This document shows, one piece after another, positions 55,549 to 63,485 of a stretch of 64,000 nucleotides of DNA. The notes under the pieces are model-generated. The model saw nothing but the letters and a program-made list of their open reading frames with translations. It ran no database searches and was not told where the DNA came from. Source of the DNA: JBBIWA01 sp037439425 (GTDB lineage Bacteria; Acidobacteriota; Blastocatellia; RBC074); the NCBI GenBank assembly GCA_037439425.1, contig JBBIWA010000012.1, positions 1 to 64,000 on the forward strand. Direction: 5' to 3'. Made by a program: the position numbers and the translations under genes. The stretch's first letter is position 1; each line of letters starts with the position of its first letter.

Positions 55549-56007
55549 TCATTCGCCGAGCAGTTTGTTGAGCAGCGCGAGGAGGGTTTTTTGTTCTTGC
55601 CGGCCGAGCGGTTTCATCGTCTCTTCGGCGAAGCCGATCACCTCGGCAGCGGTCTCTGCGAGAAAGCTGGCTCCCTCCTCGGTCAGGGCGACCAGATTGA
55701 CGCGCCGGTCACCGCAGGCCAGCCGCTTAACCATTCCGCGCTCTTCGAGCAGGTCAATCAGTTTAGTGACATTGGCGCGCGAGGAGAGCATGCGGCGCCC
55801 GATTTCGACTTGAGCGAGCGGCTCACCAGCGCCGTTGAGGATGCGCAAGACGTTGTAATGATTATCGGTCAGTCCCCAGCGGGCGAAGCGCTCGTCTGAG
55901 TTGCGCCACAGCCGGTCGCCCACCCGCATCAAGCGCACCAGGGCCTGTTCAGCAATGCTCGGCGGGATTTTCACTTTCGTCGTTTTCACTGGCGATACGA
56001 TACACAT
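55549..56007 (-). CDS. MarR family transcriptional regulator
   Basis: A 152-residue winged-helix regulator. The recognition region is LAQVEIGRRMLSSRANVTKL followed by IDLLEERGMVKRLACGDRRV, with the D-R-R wing typical of MarR, and NLVALTEEGASFLAETA. The start is uncertain: ATG 56025 overlaps a candidate operator, ATG 56007 (MCIVSPVKTTKVK) is used here, and a leaderless GTG at 55989 is possible. It heads the operon marR-doxX-pirin and is divergent from an acyl-CoA ligase. It probably represses its own operon. Confidence 0.88.
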   Translation of the reverse strand: MCIVSPVKTTKVKIPPSIAEQALVRLMRVGDRLWRNSDERFARWGLTDNHYNVLRILNGAGEPLAQVEIGRRMLSSRANVTKLIDLLEERGMVKRLACGDRRVNLVALTEEGASFLAETAAEVIGFAEETMKPLGRQEQKTLLALLNKLLGE

Positions 56008-56009
56008 CC

Positions 56010-56027
56010 ACTGGTAAATTGTCAACC
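56010..56027 (+). promoter_or_regulatory. Candidate MarR operator at the marR start
   Basis: ACTGGTAAATTGTCAACC, related to the box at 55512-55529. On the minus strand it contains TTGACA (56024-56019), which with TATCGT 16 bp away could be the marR -35/-10, so a bound regulator would block the polymerase. Confidence 0.35.
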
Positions 56028-56183
56028 GGGAAATTATATCTTCTGGGCTGGCGGGCCGAAAGCGCGCCCGACGACAGCGGGCCGAACGATCTGTTACCCA
56101 CTGTTGCTGGCCTGGCCAGTTATGTTAAGCTGCTGCCGGTCTCACCAGAGCAGTTAATGACACCATCTCAGGAGGCGGCAACG

Positions 56184-57782
56184 ATGATCGTTCCCTTGAA
56201 CGAGTTCGACTTTCTCAAACGGGCACTTGCGGTTTATGCCGAGCGGGAAGCGGTCGTCTGTGGCGAGCACCGTTTCACCTACCGGCAATTCGGCAAGCGG
56301 GTGAACGCCTGGGCGCACGCGATGCGCAGTCTGGGGGTGGAGAAAGGGGATCGGGTAGCGGTCCTGTCGCAGAACTGCCACCGCATGCTGGAAGCTTTCT
56401 TTGGCGCGCCGCTTGTGGGCGCGATCCTGATGCCACTGAATTTTCGCCTTCTGCCATCGGACTTCGACTACATCCTCAATCACGGCGAAGCCAAAGTGGT
56501 GATCGTCGAAGAAGGGCTCACCGGCCAGATCGACCAGATTCGCTCTCACCTGCGCAGCGTCGAGCATTACCTGATCGGCACAGACCAGAGAGAGCACTTG
56601 CCAGACGGATGGCGCAGCTACGAAGCGCTGCTGGCTGCTGCTCCATCGGAACCGGCCAAGCCTGCCATCGTTGATGAAAACGAGCCATCGGCTTTGCTCT
56701 ACACCTCCGGCACTACGGGCAAACCGAAGGGGGTGATGCTGACGCACCGCAATCTTTATCTCAATGCGCTCAACGCAACGATTGAATTTGGTCTGCGCGA
56801 CACGGACGTTTATTTGCACACGCTGGCGATGTTTCACTGCAATGGCTGGGGCTTGCCTTATTCGGTCACGGGAGTGGGAGCTAGGCACGTAGTGATGAAG
56901 AAGTTTGAGCCAGCGGCTTTCTATGAACTGGCCATTCGCGAACAGATGTCGTTTGCTTGCATGCCGCCGACGATGATCAATATGGCCTTGAATCATCCTC
57001 TGGGCCAAGATCCGCCAGCAGATTTGCCGCGCGCCGTCAGAATTGGCACCGCCGGGTCCGCACCGCCGATGGCGCTGATCAAGGCGATGCAGGAGCGCTT
57101 GGGCTGGCAGGTGATTCAGATCTACGGGTTGACCGAGACCGCGCCTTTCCTGACGGTCTCGAAGATCAAGCCGCACATGCGCAACTGGTCGTTTGAGGAG
57201 AAGTGCCGGGTGCAGACCAAGACGGGCTATCCGATGCACGGCGTCGAGCTGCGCGTTGTGGACGACAATGGTAACGACATTGCCCCCGACGGCCAGCAGG
57301 TGGGGGAAGTGATCGCGCGCAGCAACGTGGTGATGGCTGGCTACTGGCGGCAGCCCGAAGCTACCGACGCGGTGATCGTAGACGGCTGGTTCCACACGGG
57401 CGATATGGCTACGATTGACAGTGAAGGCTACATTGAAATCGTGGATCGCAAAAAGGACCTGATTATTTCCGGTGGCGAGAATATTTCCTCCATTGAGGTC
57501 GAAGGGATGCTCTACAGGCATCCGGCGGTGCTCGAAGCTGCTTGTATTGCTATCCCTGACGAGAAATGGGGAGAGGTGCCTGCCGCGCTGGTGGTGCTCA
57601 AGCCAGGGATGAGCGCCACCGAAGCTGAGTTGATCGAGTTCTGCCGCGCTCACCTGGCCCACTTCAAATGTCCGAAAGCGGTGAGTTTTATTGAGGCACT
57701 CCCGCGCACAGCGACCGGGAAGATTCAGAAGAATCTGTTGCGGGATAAGTATTGGCAGGGACGAGTCAAGCGGGTGAATTAG
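56184..57782 (+). CDS. Fatty-acyl-CoA synthetase (AMP-binding family)
   Basis: A 532-residue adenylate-forming CoA ligase starting MIVPLNEFDFLKRALAVYAE at ATG 56184, eight bases after AGGAGG. In-frame ATGs at 56157 and 56019 are not preceded by such a site. Motifs are LLYTSGTTGKPKGVMLTHR (P-loop), QIYGLTETAPF, GWFHTGDMATIDSEGYIE, DRKKDLIISGGENISS and the C-terminal lysine in RTATGKIQK. It resembles the medium/long-chain or aryl-acyl group; the chain length is not deducible. It would supply acyl-CoA for the dehydrogenases encoded elsewhere in the window. Confidence 0.92.
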   Translation: MIVPLNEFDFLKRALAVYAEREAVVCGEHRFTYRQFGKRVNAWAHAMRSLGVEKGDRVAVLSQNCHRMLEAFFGAPLVGAILMPLNFRLLPSDFDYILNHGEAKVVIVEEGLTGQIDQIRSHLRSVEHYLIGTDQREHLPDGWRSYEALLAAAPSEPAKPAIVDENEPSALLYTSGTTGKPKGVMLTHRNLYLNALNATIEFGLRDTDVYLHTLAMFHCNGWGLPYSVTGVGARHVVMKKFEPAAFYELAIREQMSFACMPPTMINMALNHPLGQDPPADLPRAVRIGTAGSAPPMALIKAMQERLGWQVIQIYGLTETAPFLTVSKIKPHMRNWSFEEKCRVQTKTGYPMHGVELRVVDDNGNDIAPDGQQVGEVIARSNVVMAGYWRQPEATDAVIVDGWFHTGDMATIDSEGYIEIVDRKKDLIISGGENISSIEVEGMLYRHPAVLEAACIAIPDEKWGEVPAALVVLKPGMSATEAELIEFCRAHLAHFKCPKAVSFIEALPRTATGKIQKNLLRDKYWQGRVKRVN

Positions 57783-58168
57783 AAATTGATTGAATGAAAG
57801 GCGTGCAGTGTCTAATATCGTTACTGGCGGCGGTCAAGGCCGATTTTAGCCGGTCCTCAGTCGTCAAGCATCTGTCGTCTGCCTGCCTACGGCGCAGGCA
57901 AGTCAGTAGCCACCTCTTCATCCGAGGGGAAATTGCTGTAGAGTGGGTCTGCAATACCTGGGAAGTTACCCCAATAGTACGGAAGAGAGGGGCAAGCTGA
58001 GCGCTACGGCCCGAGAGTGCGGACCGCACTTTGCAAAACGCCACGGAGACTTTAGCTGAAATACGGCGATAAGTTGCACCAGAGAGGTCAGCAGGTTGGT
58101 TGCAGCGGCGCGCAGACAGCCGGAGGGATCGCCTGGTAGTGATGTTTTGGAATCAGTTATAGGTTCAG
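57783..58168. repeat. Intergenic stretch with second dispersed repeat
   Basis: 386 bp without a gene. About 57825-57945 aligns with 46535-46665 (shared blocks TTTAGCC-GTC-TCAGT-GTCAA, CATC-GTCG, and GTAGCCACCTCTTCA / GGAGCCACCTCTTCA), about 120-130 bp with many substitutions. The remainder has nothing recognisable. Confidence 0.5.
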
Positions 58169-58924
58169 ATGAGTGCGCTAATTTCCGTAGAGAATTTACG
58201 CAAGAAGTTCGGCCATATCGTTGCTTTGCGCGGCATCAGTTTTGAAGTTGCAGCCTCGGAGCTGACGGTGATCATCGGCCCTTCGGGTTGCGGCAAGTCA
58301 ACGTTGCTGCGTTGCCTGAACGGATTGGAACTGTTCGACAGTGGGCGCGTGCGCATCGGTGACTTCACGTTTGAGCGCAATAACGGGATCTCACATCGGG
58401 AGTTGCAGGTGCAGCTTCGCCATCTGCGTGAGGAAGTGGGCATGGTCTTTCAAAGCTTCAATCTCTTTCCGCATCTGACGGTGCTGGAAAACGCCGTGCT
58501 GGCTCCGATGGTGGTCAAAAAGCTGGATCGCCAAACGGCGGAGCGGCGGGCGCGCGAATTGCTGGCTAAAGTAGGACTCAGTGACCGGCTCGATTACTAT
58601 CCGTCACAACTCTCCGGCGGGCAGCAGCAGCGTGCCGCTATTGCTCGCGCGCTGGCCATGTCGCCCAAGGTGATGCTTTATGACGAGCCGACCTCGTCGC
58701 TCGATCCTAGCCTCGTGGGCGAAGTGCTTAACATTATGCGCAAGCTGGATGATGAAGGCATGACGCAGGTGGTAGTGACGCACGAGATGCGTTTTGCACG
58801 CGATGTGGCCGATAAGATCCTCTTCCTCGATGACGGGGAATTGGTCGAATCGGCCTCCCCTGAAGAGATCTTTTCCGCGCCGCGCGATGAGCGCACGCGC
58901 GAGTTTTTAAGGAGCTTCCTCTGA
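58169..58924 (+). CDS. Polar amino-acid ABC transporter ATP-binding protein (GlnQ-like)
   Basis: A 251-residue ATPase. Walker A GPSGCGKST, Q-loop MVFQSFNLFPHLTVLENA, signature LSGGQQQRAAIARALA, Walker B VMLYDEPTSSLDP and the H-loop VVTHEMRFARDVADKI are all present. The F-Q-x-F-N-L-F-P-H-x-T pattern is the polar amino-acid (PAAT) subfamily. The stop overlaps the start of the fused receptor-permease gene (TGATG), so the two form one transporter. Confidence 0.94.
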   Translation: MSALISVENLRKKFGHIVALRGISFEVAASELTVIIGPSGCGKSTLLRCLNGLELFDSGRVRIGDFTFERNNGISHRELQVQLRHLREEVGMVFQSFNLFPHLTVLENAVLAPMVVKKLDRQTAERRARELLAKVGLSDRLDYYPSQLSGGQQQRAAIARALAMSPKVMLYDEPTSSLDPSLVGEVLNIMRKLDDEGMTQVVVTHEMRFARDVADKILFLDDGELVESASPEEIFSAPRDERTREFLRSFL

Positions 58925-60489
58925 TGGAACAAATGTCCGCCCGGCTTGGGCTGCTAACTTTACTGTTGGTTGTGGGGTTAGCTGGCTTATCTGCCAGCGC
59001 AGATGAGCCTCAAGAGCTTCGCTGGGGTGGTGATTCAGAAGGTGGCGCTCCCTATGTCTTTCAGGACCCGAAAAATCCCCGCGATATCATCGGCTTTGAA
59101 GTGGACCTGGCCGAAGCACTGGGCGAGAGGCTCAAACGTCGCCCGGTCTTCGTCCAGAACCAGTGGGATGGCCTGATCCCCGGACTTCAGCGCGGCAACT
59201 ATGACATCGCGATGAATGGTCTGGAGATCACTGAAGATCGCAAGCAGGAGATCAATTTCACCCTTCCCTACTATGTCACCACACTGCAGATCAGCGTGCG
59301 CGTAGAGGAGAAGGGGATTAATTCGCTGGCTGATCTCAAAGGCCGCAAAGTAGGCACGCTCAAATACTCGCTGGCTCAGCGCGTGCTGGAACGCGAAGGT
59401 GGGATTCAGATTCGCACCTACGATGGCGTGATCAATTCCTATCATGACCTGGCCAATGGGCGGCTTGACGCTGTGCTGAACGATTATCCGATTGCCATCT
59501 ACTACAGCAGGCCGATTCCAAAGCTGAAATTCGCTGGCCCGCCCATCGAGATGGTGCTTTATGGCATCGGAGTGCGCAAAGAAGATGCGGCGCTGCTAGC
59601 GCGATTGAATCAGGCGCTGCTCGATTTAATGAAGTCGGGTGAGCTGCGGCGCATCTACGAAAAGTGGGGTCTGTGGAACTTGGAGACCGAAAAGCTCTTT
59701 GCTCAACTGACTGCTGCTCCGGCGCAGGCTCTGGAAGACTACACCAGAAGCGTGACCCGCAAGCTGAGCTGGCGTGACCGCCTATGGCAATACCTCAGCT
59801 ACGTGCCGATCCTGCTTTTCCGTGGTGCGCCGATGACGCTACTGATTTCGGTTCTAGGCATGGCGCTGGCCATCGCCTTCGGCCTGATTCTGGCGCTGGT
59901 TAACCTGTACGCTCCCCGCCCTCTGGCCTGGGCTTCGCGCGCCTACATCGAACTGTTTCGCGGAACGCCGCTGTTGATTCAGCTCTATCTGATCTTCTAC
60001 GGGTTGCCCAGCGTCGGTATCAGGCTCGATCCGCTTGCGGCAGCGATTGTCGGCTTGGGCTTGAATTACGCGGCCTATGAAGCCGAGAACTACCGTGCAG
60101 GTATTCAAGCTATTCCGCGTGGGCAGATGGAAGCAGCGCTCAGCTTGGGGATGACGCGCGCTCAGGCTTTGCAGCACGTGATCGTGCCGCAGGCGCTGCG
60201 GATAGTGATTCCACCGGTCACCAACGACTTCATTGCGCTCTTCAAAGATTCGTCCGTTGTTTCGGTGATCACGATGGTGGAGCTAACCAAAGTCTACGGT
60301 CAACTGGCCTCTACTTACTACGACTATATCGGGGTGGGGATTCTCACCGCCGCGATCTACTTCCTCATGGGCTTGCCATTTGTCAGGCTGGCGCGGTGGG
60401 CCGAGGCGCGAATGGCGACCGACAAGCGTGTGGTCGTGGTGGCGCGGCGCCGATGGTTCGGTGTAGGGGCCAAGCCGGTTGAGGGATAA
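58924..60489 (+). CDS. Fused amino-acid binding protein and ABC permease
   Basis: A 521-residue protein. Residues 1-27 form a signal peptide (LGLLTLLLVVGLAGLSASA). A type-3 solute-binding domain spans about 30-250 (GFEVDLAEALGERLKRRPVF, FTLPYYVTTLQISVRVEEKG, KVGTLKYSLAQRVL). The permease domain from about 290 to 505 has GAPMTLLISVLGMALAIAFG, FRGTPLLIQLYLIFYGLP, the EAA loop AAYEAENYRAGIQAIPRGQ and QALRIVIPPVTNDFIALFKD. The fused layout tethers the receptor to the channel, as in GlnPQ systems of Gram-positives. It pairs with the ATPase at 58169. Glutamine, glutamate or another polar amino acid is the likely cargo. Confidence 0.92.
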   Translation: MEQMSARLGLLTLLLVVGLAGLSASADEPQELRWGGDSEGGAPYVFQDPKNPRDIIGFEVDLAEALGERLKRRPVFVQNQWDGLIPGLQRGNYDIAMNGLEITEDRKQEINFTLPYYVTTLQISVRVEEKGINSLADLKGRKVGTLKYSLAQRVLEREGGIQIRTYDGVINSYHDLANGRLDAVLNDYPIAIYYSRPIPKLKFAGPPIEMVLYGIGVRKEDAALLARLNQALLDLMKSGELRRIYEKWGLWNLETEKLFAQLTAAPAQALEDYTRSVTRKLSWRDRLWQYLSYVPILLFRGAPMTLLISVLGMALAIAFGLILALVNLYAPRPLAWASRAYIELFRGTPLLIQLYLIFYGLPSVGIRLDPLAAAIVGLGLNYAAYEAENYRAGIQAIPRGQMEAALSLGMTRAQALQHVIVPQALRIVIPPVTNDFIALFKDSSVVSVITMVELTKVYGQLASTYYDYIGVGILTAAIYFLMGLPFVRLARWAEARMATDKRVVVVARRRWFGVGAKPVEG

Positions 60490-61148
60490 AGCAGAGGAGT
60501 TATTTCTCTCCTCGGTAGGGGAGCGCCCTGCAAGCGATGGAAAGTGGCGCCTGCCGGCAGATTGCGCTGATTGGAAACTAGAAAGTGCCTGCAGGCTGCA
60601 AACGATTTCCTGAAGGCGGCGAGGCCAATGAGGTCAGTGAGGGGCAAAATAGTTTCTCTCTGCCTCAGGGCGTCGCGCGAGCGACATCAATGACTCCTCG
60701 GAAAATCCCTGGGTACGCACGCATCCTTGCGTGCCTGCCTTCGTTAAGCAAGCCATTACCGAAGACCAAGCACGCTCGCGAGCGTGCGCTCGTGAGGTTT
60801 TCATCATCTGAGGGCGTCGTCCGGGACGACATCAACGACTCCTGCGGAAAATCCTGGGTACGCACGCATCCTTGCGTGCTCATTGGGGCTGAAGATCTTG
60901 CACGCTCGCGAGCGTGCGCTCGTGAGGGTTTGATCGTCTCTCCCGCGTCGCAGCGCGACATGAATGACTCCTTCTGATTGCGTCTGTAACCTTGGATCTT
61001 GACAGTCAGTGGAAGAAGACGCCCTAGGGCGAATGCTCAAGACGGTACTGTCTGAGGCTGACTTACGCAGTTGGCGATATTAGTACAATCACCGGGGGCA
61101 TGAGGAGAGTTCTGACTGTCGAGTTTGAGGCCTTAAGGAGAAGCCGGC
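60490..61148. other. Intergenic stretch dominated by palindromic repeats
   Basis: 659 bp with no ordinary gene. It contains the largest repeat cluster in the window (60655-60966). A 98-codon minus frame across the repeats (60961-60665) is discussed as repeat-encoded and not counted as a gene. The CoxG start is at 61149. Confidence 0.6.
60655..60966 (-). repeat. Dispersed palindromic repeat, tandem modules (copy i)
   Basis: On the minus strand there are two full modules and part of a third, with start-to-start distances of about 144 and 131 bp. Each has GCAGGAGTC-TT-ATGTCG, a short hairpin (GTCGCGCTGCGAC, GTCGTCCCGGACGAC or GTCGCTCGCGCGAC), AACCTCACGAGCGC, the palindrome GCACGCTCGCGAGCGTGC, a linker, the hairpin GCACGCAAGGATGCGTGCG and the end TACCCAGGATTTTCCGCAGG. 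This is the cleanest example of the family and defines the module. Confidence 0.85.
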
Positions 61149-61694
61149 ATGAAACTTGAAGGAACACACACGATCAGAGCATCACGTCTACGGCTATGGA
61201 GGTTAATGATTGATCCCGAAGTGCTCAAACGTTGTGTGCCGGGTGTCGAATCGCTCGAAACCAGCCCCGATGGATCATACAAGATGACTTTGAAGGCTGG
61301 CATCGGCACGATCAAAGGCACCTACACCGGTACGATCCGTTTAGAGGAGATGCGCAAGCCGGAGCACTACAAAATAATCGTAGATGGCAAAGGCTCGACT
61401 GGCTTCGTCAAAGGCGCAGGCACACTCGATCTGGCCGAGCAAGGCGATGAAACAGTAGTGAGTTATTCTGGTGAGGTGCATGTTGGCGGAACCATCGCCA
61501 GTGTAGGAGCGCGGATGATCACTTCGGCAGCCAAGATGATGGCTGCGCAGTTCTTCACGGCACTTGCAGCTGAAGCCGCAGCAGTTGCCAAAGCAGAGGG
61601 GGCGGGCCAGGAAGTTATCCCGCCGAAACACGGTTTTCTTCGTAACGCCTTGCGGTGGCTCGCGGGGCTGATCCGACGCTGGCTAAAACGATAG
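61149..61694 (+). CDS. CoxG/SRPBCC family protein
   Basis: A 181-residue protein of the carbon-monoxide-dehydrogenase subunit G (DUF1857/CoxG) family in the START/SRPBCC superfold: MKLEGTHTIRASRLRLWRLM, PEVLKRCVPGVESLE, KAGIGTIKGTYTGTIRLEE, STGFVKGAGTLDLAEQG and YSGEVHVGGTIASVGARMI. The C-terminal tail with basic residues (LRWLAGLIRRWLKR) could bind membrane. AAGGAG lies eight bases before the ATG. CoxG helps membrane attachment or maturation of molybdenum hydroxylases, but none is encoded nearby. Confidence 0.88.
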   Translation: MKLEGTHTIRASRLRLWRLMIDPEVLKRCVPGVESLETSPDGSYKMTLKAGIGTIKGTYTGTIRLEEMRKPEHYKIIVDGKGSTGFVKGAGTLDLAEQGDETVVSYSGEVHVGGTIASVGARMITSAAKMMAAQFFTALAAEAAAVAKAEGAGQEVIPPKHGFLRNALRWLAGLIRRWLKR

Positions 61695-61784
61695 TGTCCA
61701 GTTCCGCCAGTGGGTCACATCAGTCTCAGCGATAGTAAATAGCAGGTTGCAGTTGAACGAATGGGCGCAAGCTGACCACTGACC

Positions 61785-61835
61785 GCTGGACTATAATCTT
61801 TGCTGCTGCGCTAGCAGCAGAGATTATGGTCCAGC
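61785..61835. terminator. Large hairpin between convergent genes
   Basis: Arms 61785-61805 and 61815-61835 pair over 21 bp (GCTGGACTATAATCTTTGCTG with two mismatches tolerated as G-T pairs) around a short loop. It lies between the plus-strand coxG (ends 61694) and the minus-strand matrixin-like gene (ends 61935), a position suited to a bidirectional terminator. No T-run follows on either side, so the function is uncertain. Confidence 0.4.
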
Positions 61836-61934
61836 TATCAGTCTTCGGTCATCAGTCCTCAGTGATTTTCTCCTTATGCGAGTGAAATCCGCTGTGAGTG
61901 CGCACTACAGAGCTGGCGCCTAACTCAAGAGAGA

Positions 61935-62756
61935 CTAATTACCCTGGCCCGGTCTTGCTCCCTCCACCCAGGTAACCCAGGTGAAGACTCTATGTCCGCC
62001 ACCAAAATCGAGCAGGTAGAGCGAATAGCCTCTCTCGCGTCCACCCCGGAGCAGTCTGCCCCACTGGGCTGGGGTCTCGAAATCGATCTCGTTCATGGCA
62101 GGCGGTGCTTGGCTACGGGCAGCCGTCTGGCCAACGGTAGTTGTGGTGTCGAAGTGTTCATAGATGGCCTCCAGCTGCTGGTAATCGTGGAAGTTTGGAT
62201 GCTCGTTGCTGGGCGGGCCATCTGGATCGCTAGTGTAATCCATGCAAGATCCGAGGTTTGGGTTCGTGTTGTTCTCGTCCTGATGATCAAGGCCGAAAAT
62301 ATGGCCGATCTCCTGACACATAACGAGCCGCCGCCAGGCTGGGGTATTGTAGCTCCGCGTGTTGAAATACGTATCATTGAGCTTCACAATACCTTGCGTG
62401 ATGTGATCGCCGCTGACCCAGATCTGGGCTATTCCGAGCCAGCCGGTGTAGCCGTATCTCTCACTGCAGACCTCGGCCCGCCCGCTGGTGGGTCGGCAAC
62501 TCTTCGGTTTGGTCCCACCCGCTACCACTGTGGTGTCCAGCACGCTAGATATACTCCAGTCGCTCGACGCTTCGCCGAGATATGCATCCCAAGCGGACGA
62601 TACGTTATCACCTAGCTTCAAAGTGAATGGGTTGCTCGTGCGCGCCCAATGGTAATTACCCCAGGCATGGTCGGCGGAGGTGGGGAATGTCAGCATAGCA
62701 AATGCACATAATACTAGACTGACAAGCAGCAGCCGGCGATGAAAACTTGTGAACAT
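61935..62756 (-). CDS. Matrixin-like zinc metalloprotease homolog, secreted
   Basis: A 273-residue protein starting at ATG 62756 (MFTSFHRRLLLVSLVLCAFA), six bases after AAGGAG; ATG 62774 would add six residues. The signal peptide ends near TSADHAWG. The mature domain begins NYHWARTSNPFTLKLGDNVS, like matrixin-type proteins that open with a beta-strand and an active-site helix. The core motif is CQEIGHIFGLDHQDE near residue 150, where matrixins have H-E-x-x-H-x-x-G-x-x-H. The first histidine is Gln here, followed by GSCMDYTSDPDG (Met-turn). It may be a metalloprotease variant or an inactive homolog. Confidence 0.75.
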   Translation of the reverse strand: MFTSFHRRLLLVSLVLCAFAMLTFPTSADHAWGNYHWARTSNPFTLKLGDNVSSAWDAYLGEASSDWSISSVLDTTVVAGGTKPKSCRPTSGRAEVCSERYGYTGWLGIAQIWVSGDHITQGIVKLNDTYFNTRSYNTPAWRRLVMCQEIGHIFGLDHQDENNTNPNLGSCMDYTSDPDGPPSNEHPNFHDYQQLEAIYEHFDTTTTVGQTAARSQAPPAMNEIDFETPAQWGRLLRGGRERGYSLYLLDFGGGHRVFTWVTWVEGARPGQGN

Positions 62757-62975
62757 AAGAGACTCCTTCTTCACTTGTAGAATCTACGCCACCCCAGTTT
62801 GATCAATAGCTCCAGGGATGACAATGAGGAAGAAATTTTCGGAAGATGAGGCGGAAACGTTTTATTTTTTTGGCTCACCTCCTGGTGGGCAAATACTAGG
62901 CTCGTGGAGAAGGCTTGTCAATAGTTTCTCCTTGACGGAAAGTGTTCGCACCAGGAGATTTTGTGTCTGCCGATC

Positions 62976-63396
62976 TCAGCTCGGCCACCGCTCGCCAGGA
63001 TTGGCTTCGAGCGTAAGATCAATCTCGGCGCGTGATGCGAAAGCCGCGAGCCTCCGCGCCGAAGAGATGAGGCTTGCCTGCCCAGAGCCCTTGTAGCACT
63101 GCAACCTCCACTGGACCGTGCCCACCAAGACCTCTACGGTCTCGGCAATGAGTCGGTAAGTCCACCCTCTGTCGCGCAGCAGCAAGATATGACACTGCTT
63201 GGCCAGGCCTGCGTCCTTGGCCTTGCGGAGAGTTCGCACAAGATGGAGCCGCTCCCAACAGCTCAAATGAAGCTAGACTCCCCTGTTCTGTCCTGCGGTG
63301 GACCTTGGTGTGGGGATATCCTTCTTGGTGGAAGGAGAGCCACCATTCATCTCTACACATTGAACATTTCCATCTTTTGTGTGATATTGTCCCCAT
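62976..63396 (-). pseudogene. IS630-like transposase N-terminal remnant
   Basis: Minus-strand frames read RTLRKAKDAGLAKQCHILLL, RDRGWTYRLIAETVEVLVGT and VQWRLQCYKGSGQASLISSA, the L-R-x-x-x-D-A-x-L-x-x-R and helix-turn-helix opening of IS630/Tc1-like transposases. A companion frame to 63396 continues upstream. No DDE domain follows. It is a relic. Confidence 0.55.
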
Positions 63397-63485
63397 CTTT
63401 AAGATTCAGTCATCGTTCATTAGTTTAAGCTAGCTCGCCCTAGATATCAGTTTTGGCCTCGAAACCTTAGCTATCGGAGGGAACC

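Noticed and set aside
56154..57662. 502-codon open frame on the minus strand
   Set aside because: It is antisense to a clear AMP-binding CoA ligase, has a His/Arg/Asp-rich composition without any recognisable domain, and reflects codon bias of the real gene.
60665..60961. 98-codon minus-strand frame as an ordinary gene
   Set aside because: It coincides exactly with tandem palindromic repeats; listed as a finding about the repeat instead.
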